Origin: Kribbella voronezhensis
GTDB taxonomy: Bacteria; Actinomycetota; Actinomycetes; Propionibacteriales; Kribbellaceae
Assembly: GCF_004365175.1 (NCBI RefSeq)
Contig: NZ_SOCE01000002.1
Span: forward strand, 372,001-436,000
Length of the DNA stretch: 64,000 bases
Direction: 5' to 3'
Shown here: positions 20,398 to 27,080 of the stretch, piece after piece
Numbering within the stretch: the first letter of the stretch is position 1
How the letters are laid out: each line of letters begins with the position of its first letter
Translations under genes and position numbers: made by a program
The notes under the pieces: model-generated
What the model saw: only the letters and a program-made list of their open reading frames with translations
Database searches by the model: none
What the model was told of the DNA's origin: nothing

Positions 20398-20820
20398 GTG
20401 GAGGTGTCTGTGGAGTTGTTGCCGCATCTTCGGCGTGCGCGGGATGTCGCCGATCGCGACTTCGCGGGATCGCTCGACCTGGCTGGTCTGGCAGCGGCGG
20501 CCGGTGTCTCGAAGTACCACTTCCTGCGGTGTTTCGCCGCGGCGTACGGCGAGACGCCGATGCAGTACGTCACCCGGCGCCGGATCGAGCGGGCGACCGA
20601 TCTGCTGCGCGCCACCAATCTCACCGTCACCGAGGTGTGCGAGCTGGTCGGCTATGCCAGCCTCGGGTCCTTCTCGCAGCGCTTCGCCGAGCTGGTCGGG
20701 ATGAGCCCGTCGCAGTACCAGCGCACGCAGACCGGCGCGCGGATCCCCGGCTGCTTCGTCTTCATGCTGGGGCTGAACTCCGCAATTCCGGAGAAGCCGT
20801 CACCAACCGGTACGCCGTAG
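20398..20820 (+). CDS. AraC-family regulator (DNA-binding domain only)
   Basis: A 140-residue protein consisting of little more than the two helix-turn-helix motifs of the AraC DNA-binding domain: LDLAGLAAAAGVSKYHFLR and LTVTEVCELVGYASLGSFSQ, ending in FAELVGMSPSQYQR. The usual N-terminal effector domain is missing, so it may respond to abundance or protein partners rather than to a ligand. GTG 20398 has no RBS but a -10 12 nt upstream. The VOC gene begins 33 bp downstream and may be its partner or target, a pairing often seen in actinobacteria. Confidence 0.87.
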   Translation: MEVSVELLPHLRRARDVADRDFAGSLDLAGLAAAAGVSKYHFLRCFAAAYGETPMQYVTRRRIERATDLLRATNLTVTEVCELVGYASLGSFSQRFAELVGMSPSQYQRTQTGARIPGCFVFMLGLNSAIPEKPSPTGTP

Positions 20821-20853
20821 TTTCGGAGCACCGGTCAACGACGAGGAGGAACC

Positions 20854-21282
20854 GTGATCACCAATGTCAGCCTGGTCACCGTGTACGTGGACGACATCGA
20901 CGAGGCGAAGGCGTTCTACACCGGCAAGCTGGGCTTTGTCGTGAAGGACGACATCACGCTGAGCCCGGAGTTCCGCTGGTGCACGGTGTTCCAGGCCGAT
21001 CACCCCGAACTCGAGCTCGCGTTGCGGGTGCCCGGTCCGCCGCTCGATCAGGAGTCGGCCGACTCGATCCGCCGCATCATGGCGAAGGGGTCGATGCACG
21101 GCTTCGGGATCGCCACCGACAACTGCCGCAAGACCTTCGACGAGCTGGTCGCGAAGGGCGTCGAGTACCTGCAGGAGCCCGCCGACCGCCCGTACGGCGT
21201 GGAGGCCGTGCTCCGCGACAACTCGGGCAACTGGCTGGTGCTGGTCGAGTCCAAGCCCTACACGCCGGAAGACTTCAGCTGA
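20854..21282 (+). CDS. VOC-family (glyoxalase/bleomycin resistance) protein
   Basis: A 142-residue vicinal-oxygen-chelate protein: two beta-alpha-beta-beta-beta units starting VTVYVDDIDEAKAFYTGKLGF and ending with the repeat unit GNWLVLVES. Such proteins include glyoxalase I-like enzymes, dioxygenases and antibiotic-binding resistance proteins; the substrate cannot be told from sequence. GTG 20854 is preceded by GAGGAGGA. It is just downstream of the AraC gene and probably expressed with it. Confidence 0.85.
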   Translation: MITNVSLVTVYVDDIDEAKAFYTGKLGFVVKDDITLSPEFRWCTVFQADHPELELALRVPGPPLDQESADSIRRIMAKGSMHGFGIATDNCRKTFDELVAKGVEYLQEPADRPYGVEAVLRDNSGNWLVLVESKPYTPEDFS

Positions 21283-21296
21283 CCGTTTGACGCCGG

Positions 21297-21329
21297 GTTG
21301 TTTGTCGCAATTCAATTGGGACAAACAAC
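21297..21329. promoter_or_regulatory. 33-bp near-perfect palindrome, predicted GntR operator
   Basis: GTTGTTTGTC (21297-21306) pairs with GACAAACAAC (21320-21329), and the centre CAATTCAATTG (21308-21318) is itself palindromic about C21313. Only one base pair in the two 16-bp arms fails. It ends 17 bp before the gntR start, where a repressor would block its own transcription. The AT-rich sequence contrasts with the surrounding DNA. There is no U-tract, so a terminator is unlikely. Confidence 0.7.
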
Positions 21330-21346
21330 CCGAGGGGACGACGTTT

Positions 21347-21700
21347 GTGAAGCTCTCAGTCGATCCGGCTGCCGCGAAACCGCCGTACGAGCAAGTGAAG
21401 GATCAGCTCGACGCGTTGATCCGGCGCGGGAAGCTCGCGCAGGGGACACGGTTGCCGACCGTCCGGCAGTTGGCCGGCGAGCTCGGGCTGGCCGTGAACA
21501 CGGTGGCGCGGGCCTACAAGGAACTGGAAGCCGATCGCCTGATCGAGACCCGTGGCCGCAACGGCACCTTCGTGCTGGCGTCCCGCAGTCAGGTCGACGA
21601 CGAGGAGACCCTCGCCGCCGCCACCGCCTTCGCCCGGGCCGCCCGCCGGGCCGGCCTCAGCGTCGCCGAGGCAACCCGGATCCTCCAGCAGGCCTGGTAA
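21347..21700 (+). CDS. Short GntR-family (YtrA-like) regulator
   Basis: A 117-residue regulator with an N-terminal winged helix-turn-helix of the GntR type (PPYEQVKDQLDALIRRGKLA, then LPTVRQLAGELGLAVNTVARA) and only a short helical C-terminus. This is the YtrA subfamily layout, whose members usually control adjacent ABC transporters. GTG 21347 has GAGGGG nine bases upstream and starts the family consensus. A 33-bp palindrome immediately upstream is the likely autoregulatory operator. The nearest ABC genes are 2.3 kb downstream, so the target is open. Confidence 0.88.
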   Translation: MKLSVDPAAAKPPYEQVKDQLDALIRRGKLAQGTRLPTVRQLAGELGLAVNTVARAYKELEADRLIETRGRNGTFVLASRSQVDDEETLAAATAFARAARRAGLSVAEATRILQQAW

Positions 21701-21721
21701 CCGGCTGCGCAACGCACAGCC

Positions 21722-21733
21722 GGAAACGATTCC
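21722..21733. promoter_or_regulatory. LacI-type operator-like site before the GxGYxYP gene
   Basis: GGAAACGATTCC resembles LacI-family operators of sugar-utilisation genes (imperfect palindrome around ACG). It lies about 30 bp upstream of a good promoter match. No LacI gene is nearby, so the regulator would act in trans. Confidence 0.3.
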
Positions 21734-21764
21734 AAAAATCTGCCCGACAACGTTGTCCGAGCTA

Positions 21765-21793
21765 TCGACACGTGCCGTCGCCGTTGTTAACCT
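21765..21793 (+). promoter_or_regulatory. Candidate promoter of the GxGYxYP gene
   Basis: TCGACA (21765-21770), a 17-bp spacer and TAACCT (21788-21793) give a good sigma-70-type match. The leader to ATG 21838 would be about 38 nt. Confidence 0.45.
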
Positions 21794-21837
21794 CGCCGTC
21801 ATTTGACAGCGATGTCAACGACAGGGGAGTGGTCACG

Positions 21838-23856
21838 ATGGTCTCGAGACGAACGTTCCTGGCGGGCAGCGGCGCGGTGACGGCGGGCGGGTTCGGGTTG
21901 CTCCCGGTCGTCGCTCCGGCCGCGCAGGCCGCCACCTCTTCGACGTCCGGCAGTCCCGCCCGGCTGCTGCCGGCCTTCGAACGCCCCAAGCACCTGCACT
22001 ACGGCGACGTCAGCAAACTCAGCGGCGGCGACCAGACGCTGCTGACCACGTTGCAAGGCGTCGTCAACCGCACCCGGCCCGAGCTCTACTTCAGCTTCGA
22101 CACCGGCACCATGAGTACGCCGGACGCCAAGTGGCTGGCCGACATGCACCTGCCCACCACGACGTACCAGAACCCGCTGGACCTGGTCGCCAAGTACCGC
22201 CATCGCGTCCGCGGCGCGATCGTCCACGACCCCGCCGTACCGGACTCGCTGAACGTCGCGACCACCCTGGCCGGTCTGGAGGACGCGGTCGTCGCCGACG
22301 CCGATCAGGCCAAGGCGCACGGGCTGCGGATCGTCAAGGACCTGCGCGGGATGTTCGACGACGACCGGGTGAAGACCTACCGGTGGCAGCTCGACCACCT
22401 GTTCCCGCGGGTCACCCACAAGTTGCTGGCCGGCCTGCCGCCGACCCGGGTGGTCGCCGTCGAGAACGTGCAGTGGAAGGAGATCGCCCGCGAGGCCCGG
22501 CAGATCCGCGACTCGTCGAACCGCGGCAGCTACGACCTCGACGTGTCGGCCGCGCTCGGCAAGGAGGCCGTCTTCGTCCGGTTCGCCGACTCGTTCACCG
22601 ACGACGGCTGGGGCGCCTCGGTCTCCGAGGTCACCGTGAAGGCGAACGGGACCCAGATCGCGCACTTCCTGCCCGGTACGCCGGAGGAGGCGCCGTACCT
22701 GTTCGACGGCGTCAACTCGTCGATCGGCGGCGAGTCCAACCGCTTCAGCGACGGCGGCGGCTACTTCATCTACCGCTTCGAACCACCGGCCGGTACGACG
22801 TCGTTGGTGGTCACCGTGACGATGTGGAACCAGTACCTGGTGGCGGCCACCGACACCTCACCGACCCGGATCGAACCGTTCGCGTACTTCCGTGACTACG
22901 TGGTGGCCACCAAAGCCCTGGTGAGCTGGCTACCGCCGGCCGGCGAGACCGGCGAGTTGCTGATCGAGCACTTCGCGAAGTACCCGACGCTCGCGCCGTA
23001 CATGGGCTGGTTCGCCAACGACGTCTCCGGCGAGTGGGACGGCGTCGATCTCGCATCGCAAGGCGGTTCGCCGGTGATCGCGGCCGACTTCTACATGAAC
23101 GGGACCGTCCACGCCGGGTTCACCGCACCGATCTCGGCCAAGGTCCGGCCGGTACGGCGGATCAGCAAGCCGAAGAACAAGGTGTACCTGACGCTGACGT
23201 TCGGCGAGGGCGACAACATCCAGTACTGCCAGCGGCACCTGCGCGATCTGTGGGACGACCCGAAGCGCGGCGAGGTGCCGACGAACTGGACCATCAGTCC
23301 CTTGCTGCTGGAGACCGGCCCTGGTCTGTTCAGTCACTTCCAGCGGACGGCGACGGCGAACGACCTGCTGGTTTGCGGTCCTTCTGGTGCGGGCTACACG
23401 TACCCGGGTTCGTGGAAGGCCGACCAGTTGACCCAGTACCTCAAGCTGACCGGGTCGACGCTGCGGCGTACCGGGATGGACCAGGTGTACTCCTACAGCA
23501 GCCGGGCCGACGACAAGTGGGTCCTGTTGTCCGAGGAGATCGCCCGGGGCTACGCGGAGTACACGCCGCTGAAGGGGATCATGCAGACCTGGGACGGCGA
23601 CATCCTGGTGACCCGCCGGGGTGGTCTGCCGATCGTCGGCATCTGGGGCGCGCCCGGCAAGGGAGCGGAGTACAAGGCCGCCCTGGACGCGCACATCGCG
23701 AGCTGGGACGGCTCACACCCGCTCTTCATCGCCGGCCTGATCAACGCCTGGTCGTGGACCCCGTCGGACATGGCAACGCTCGCACCCCTCCTGGGCGATC
23801 CGTACGAACTGGTCCTGGCCAACACCTTCTTCGACCTGCTGAACCGCACGCTGTAA
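21838..23856 (+). CDS. Tat-exported GxGYxYP-family protein (putative glycoside hydrolase)
   Basis: A 672-residue exported protein. The N-terminus SRRTFLAGSGAVTAGGFG is a Tat signal with cleavage near AQA (residues 28-30). The body matches the GxGYxYP putative glycoside hydrolase group: the defining motif GAGYTYP is at 517-523, and an N-terminal Rossmann-like part (HYGDVSKLSGGDQTLLTTLQ) precedes it. Polysaccharide degradation is presumed for the family but substrates are unknown. Start ATG 21838 has GGGGA nine bases upstream. A LacI-like site and promoter lie upstream and a strong terminator follows, so it is monocistronic. Confidence 0.87.
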   Translation: MVSRRTFLAGSGAVTAGGFGLLPVVAPAAQAATSSTSGSPARLLPAFERPKHLHYGDVSKLSGGDQTLLTTLQGVVNRTRPELYFSFDTGTMSTPDAKWLADMHLPTTTYQNPLDLVAKYRHRVRGAIVHDPAVPDSLNVATTLAGLEDAVVADADQAKAHGLRIVKDLRGMFDDDRVKTYRWQLDHLFPRVTHKLLAGLPPTRVVAVENVQWKEIAREARQIRDSSNRGSYDLDVSAALGKEAVFVRFADSFTDDGWGASVSEVTVKANGTQIAHFLPGTPEEAPYLFDGVNSSIGGESNRFSDGGGYFIYRFEPPAGTTSLVVTVTMWNQYLVAATDTSPTRIEPFAYFRDYVVATKALVSWLPPAGETGELLIEHFAKYPTLAPYMGWFANDVSGEWDGVDLASQGGSPVIAADFYMNGTVHAGFTAPISAKVRPVRRISKPKNKVYLTLTFGEGDNIQYCQRHLRDLWDDPKRGEVPTNWTISPLLLETGPGLFSHFQRTATANDLLVCGPSGAGYTYPGSWKADQLTQYLKLTGSTLRRTGMDQVYSYSSRADDKWVLLSEEIARGYAEYTPLKGIMQTWDGDILVTRRGGLPIVGIWGAPGKGAEYKAALDAHIASWDGSHPLFIAGLINAWSWTPSDMATLAPLLGDPYELVLANTFFDLLNRTL

Positions 23857-23873
23857 GGAGGGCGCGGCCGGTC

Positions 23874-23914
23874 GAGGCGACCAGGGAGGGCGGACTGCCT
23901 TCCCTGGTCGCCTC
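23874..23914 (+). terminator. Terminator of the GxGYxYP gene
   Basis: GAGGCGACCAGGGA pairs perfectly with TCCCTGGTCGCCTC over 14 bp, 18 bp after the stop codon. The rest of the gap to 24036 shows no further gene. Confidence 0.75.
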
Positions 23915-24036
23915 AGGTCGGGGACTGCCGACACAGTCACCTCTGCTCGCCGGGCGGCCATCCGGCCTGTCCGGTTGGGGCCGTTGTGCTCTGACGATCG
24001 AGCGCGCGACGCGGAGGCTGGAAGTGGAGGTGGACC

Positions 24037-24924
24037 GTGCTCGCTTTCGATTCGGCGGTGAAGCGGTTCGGTCCGGTGGCTGCGCTCGACGGATGTACGT
24101 TCGAGGTCCAGCCCGGCCGGATCACGGGATTCCTGGGCCCCAACGGGGCCGGCAAGACCACAGCGATGCGCGCGGTGTTCGGGCTCGCCCGGCTGGACGC
24201 CGGTACGGTGTCGTGGCGCGGCGCTCCCATCACAGGACAGGAACGCGCACGCTTCGGCTACATGCCTGAGGAACGGGGCCTGTACCCACGCATGCGGGTC
24301 CGGCAGCAGTTGCTGTATCTCGGCCGGCTGTGCGGACGCAGTGACAGCGACGTACGCCGGGTGGCCGACCGGTGGCTCGGACGGCTCGGACTCGCCGATC
24401 GGGCCGGAGATCGCGTCGACACGCTGTCGCACGGCAACCAGCAACGGGTCCAGCTGATCGCAGCGCTGGTCAACGAGCCGGAGTTGCTCGTCCTCGACGA
24501 GCCGTTCTCCGGCCTCGATCCCATCGCCATGGCGGCCATGGCCGACCTGCTGGCCCACCTCGCCGGCGCCGGCGCGACCGTGCTGTTCTCCAGTCACCAA
24601 CTCGATCTTGTCGAGGAACTGTGCGAGGACGTGGTCATCATCGACCACGGACGCATTGTGCTCGCCGGTGACCTGACGGATCTGCGGGCGGCCTTCCCGC
24701 AACGGTTCGTGGACGTCCGCTATCGCGGGCTGGCCCCCGACTGGTCGCGATTGGCAGCGGCACAGGTCGTCGAGGCCCGAGCCGGGCAGACCCGGCTGCG
24801 GATCGGCCGCGACACGGACCTGGCAGCGGTTCTGGCGGCCGCCCGCTCCGGTGGCGATGTCATCTCCTTCGCATATCAGCCCCCGACGCTGTCGGAGCTG
24901 TTCCGCCAGGCGGTGGCGGCATGA
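24037..24924 (+). CDS. ABC-2 type transporter ATPase (NatA-like)
   Basis: A 295-residue nucleotide-binding subunit. Walker A GPNGAGKTT is at 34-42, the signature LSHGNQQR and Walker B LLVLDEPFSGLDP are intact, and the switch His is in SSHQLD. A C-terminal extension of about 75 residues is of the type seen in NatA/ABC-2 exporters. GTG 24037 has GGAGG upstream. The stop overlaps the permease start by 4 bp (ATGA). With the permease it forms an export system, possibly for sodium, drugs or a peptide; the substrate is unknown. Confidence 0.92.
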   Translation: MLAFDSAVKRFGPVAALDGCTFEVQPGRITGFLGPNGAGKTTAMRAVFGLARLDAGTVSWRGAPITGQERARFGYMPEERGLYPRMRVRQQLLYLGRLCGRSDSDVRRVADRWLGRLGLADRAGDRVDTLSHGNQQRVQLIAALVNEPELLVLDEPFSGLDPIAMAAMADLLAHLAGAGATVLFSSHQLDLVEELCEDVVIIDHGRIVLAGDLTDLRAAFPQRFVDVRYRGLAPDWSRLAAAQVVEARAGQTRLRIGRDTDLAAVLAAARSGGDVISFAYQPPTLSELFRQAVAA

Positions 24925-26195
24925 ACGGCGTACGGCAGGCCTGGCTGGTCGCCCTCCGGGAGATTCGTGAGCGGAGCCGCTCACGGAGCTTCCGCGCCGG
25001 GCTGATCGTGATGCTCGTGGTCGTCATCGCCATGATCGTGGTGCCGGCAAACCTGGACGCCGACCGGGGAGCCAGGGACGTGGGGATGACCAGCCCTGTC
25101 CCCAGCGCGCTGGCGTCGGCCGTCGTCGCTCAGGGCGAGGCAGTCGGTCTCACCGTTCACGTGCACCGGTACGGCGACGTCGCCGTGGGCGAACAGGCCG
25201 TCCGCGCGGACACCGTGGACGTACTCCTGGTCGACACCCAGCGGCTCGAGTGGCCCGGGCGGGTCGATGAGCAGCTGCGCGCCGTCGTCACCGGCGCCGT
25301 TCAGCTGGTCGCCGTTCAGGAACGCGCTGCTGCCGCCGGCATCGATCCCGGCGACCTCCGCGCGATGCTGGTCCCTGTCCCCGTGGAGGACGTCGAACTC
25401 GGGCTGGTCGCCGGGCGAGGTCCCGGCGACGAGCTGGCGGCCATCGTGATGACCGCGCTGTTGCTGATGGCAATCGTCATCTACGGGAACCTCGTCCTGA
25501 CCGGCGTCGTGGAGGAGAAGTCCAGCCGGGTCGTCGAGGTGCTGCTGGCTCGCATACCCGCCCGTGTCCTGCTGGCCGGCAAGGTGATCGGCATCGGACT
25601 GCTCGGGCTCGCCCAGTTCGTCCTGACCGCGGCGGCGGCGCTGGTCGCCACCCTCGTCGTCGACTCTGCCGATATTCCGGCCGTCAGCGCCGGCGTGCTC
25701 ACCTGGGCGGTCGTCTGGTTCGTACTCGGCTATGCCCTTTATGCGATGGCGTACGGGGCGCTCGGTTCCCTCGCTTCACGGACCGAGGACGCGCAGAGCG
25801 TGGCCGGACCCATCGGCTACGTACTGATCGCGTGCTTCTGGGGTTCGTTCCTCACGGTCAGCGGGGATCCCGACGGTTTGTGGTCACGGCTCCTCTCACT
25901 GTTCCCGGTGACGGCGCCGTTCGCCATGCCGGGCCGGATAGCGCTCGGATCGGTCAGCTGGTGGGAACCTCTGCTCGCCGTTGCCCTCACGGTGGTGGCT
26001 ATTGCCTGGCTCGTCGCCCTGGCCGGACGCGTCTACACCAACGCCGTACTGCACAGCGGCAGCACCCTCCGGCTACGCGATGCCTGGCACAGCGAGCAGT
26101 TGCAGCCGCCGGTGGCCTCCGCAACGACAGCCGGTGAGCCGTCGACCGAGAAGCCTCACGAGTTCAGCGGAGGTCGGCGTAGCTCAGGGGAATGA
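24921..26195 (+). CDS. ABC-2 type transporter permease (NatB-like)
   Basis: A 424-residue permease with one N-terminal TM helix (about 27-47), a large extracytoplasmic loop (48-170) and five more TM helices between about 173 and 375. This is the NatB/ABC-2_membrane_3 layout; the motif VEEKSSRVVEVLLARI is typical. It is translationally coupled to the ATPase gene. The last 45 residues are hydrophilic and variable. No dedicated regulator is adjacent; the YtrA-like GntR 2.3 kb upstream is a possible controller but a monocistronic gene lies between. Confidence 0.9.
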   Translation: MNGVRQAWLVALREIRERSRSRSFRAGLIVMLVVVIAMIVVPANLDADRGARDVGMTSPVPSALASAVVAQGEAVGLTVHVHRYGDVAVGEQAVRADTVDVLLVDTQRLEWPGRVDEQLRAVVTGAVQLVAVQERAAAAGIDPGDLRAMLVPVPVEDVELGLVAGRGPGDELAAIVMTALLLMAIVIYGNLVLTGVVEEKSSRVVEVLLARIPARVLLAGKVIGIGLLGLAQFVLTAAAALVATLVVDSADIPAVSAGVLTWAVVWFVLGYALYAMAYGALGSLASRTEDAQSVAGPIGYVLIACFWGSFLTVSGDPDGLWSRLLSLFPVTAPFAMPGRIALGSVSWWEPLLAVALTVVAIAWLVALAGRVYTNAVLHSGSTLRLRDAWHSEQLQPPVASATTAGEPSTEKPHEFSGGRRSSGE

Positions 26196-26228
26196 CGATC
26201 GGCGCGGCAGCGGGCAGGATGGCGTCTG

Positions 26229-27026
26229 ATGACACCTGAGGAGCTTCTCGACGTGTTCCACCGCCGGATCCGCCTGCCGGACGCCGACACGATCCCGGGC
26301 TGGAAGGTCGAGCATGTCGGCCCGGTCCACCGTTCGTACCTCGAAGGGCCGGGCGGCGGCGGGTTCGTCGAAGCGCCCCGCGGGCTCGGCGACGATCCGG
26401 AGGCGGTGATCGCCGGCGAGGTCGCGTTCTTCCGCGAGCGCGGGCTCTCGTTCGAATGGAAGACCTACGCGTACGACGAACCGGCCGATCTCGGCGCGCG
26501 CCTGGTCGCGGCCGGGTTCGTGCCGGAGGATCCCGAGACGCTGATCCTCGGCGAGGTCGATCGCATCCTGGCCCGGCCGTCCGCACTGCCTTCGAAGGTG
26601 GTGCTACGCGATGTCGAGGAGCAGCAGGACTTCCACCGGATCGCCGTACTGATGGACACCTTGTGGCACAACGGACTGGAGCGGATCGAGGAGCGCCTCT
26701 CCGCCGAGGCACGGATGTTCCCGGACAGGTTGGTGGTCAGCCTGATCGAGGAGGCGTTGAAGGGGCCTGATGGCCCGGCCCTGACCGCTGCCTGGATCCG
26801 CTTCCACCCCGGCACCGGCTTCGCCTCGCTGTGGGGAGGCGGCACCCTGCCGGAGTGGCGTCGCCAGGGCCTGTACTCCGCGATCCTGGTCCACCGGGCC
26901 CGGATCGCCCGAGCGCGCGGCTACGCCTTCCTCCGCGTGGACGCCTCCGAGGACTCCCGCCCGATCCTGCAGAAGCTCGGCCTGCACGCGGTCACCACCA
27001 CCACGCCGTACACCTTCACGATCTGA
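26229..27026 (+). CDS. GNAT-family N-acetyltransferase
   Basis: A 265-residue protein. The C-terminal half holds a GNAT fold, with the acetyl-CoA pyrophosphate loop seen as PEWRRQGLYSAIL and a downstream strand LRVDASEDSRPILQKLGL. The N-terminal half is a partial second GNAT-like domain (LGARLVAAGFVPEDPETLIL) without an obvious cofactor loop. The acceptor is unknown. ATG 26229 has only a weak RBS. It ends 54 bp before secA2. Confidence 0.85.
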   Translation: MTPEELLDVFHRRIRLPDADTIPGWKVEHVGPVHRSYLEGPGGGGFVEAPRGLGDDPEAVIAGEVAFFRERGLSFEWKTYAYDEPADLGARLVAAGFVPEDPETLILGEVDRILARPSALPSKVVLRDVEEQQDFHRIAVLMDTLWHNGLERIEERLSAEARMFPDRLVVSLIEEALKGPDGPALTAAWIRFHPGTGFASLWGGGTLPEWRRQGLYSAILVHRARIARARGYAFLRVDASEDSRPILQKLGLHAVTTTTPYTFTI

Positions 27027-27080
27027 ACACGCGGGGTTGGTGCACGGAACGACCGGGTGAGGTTGTACGTTGCGGAGACC

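Noticed and set aside
21297..21329. Intrinsic terminator of the VOC gene
   Set aside because: The palindrome is AT-rich, has no U-tract and lies against the gntR start; operator is the better reading.
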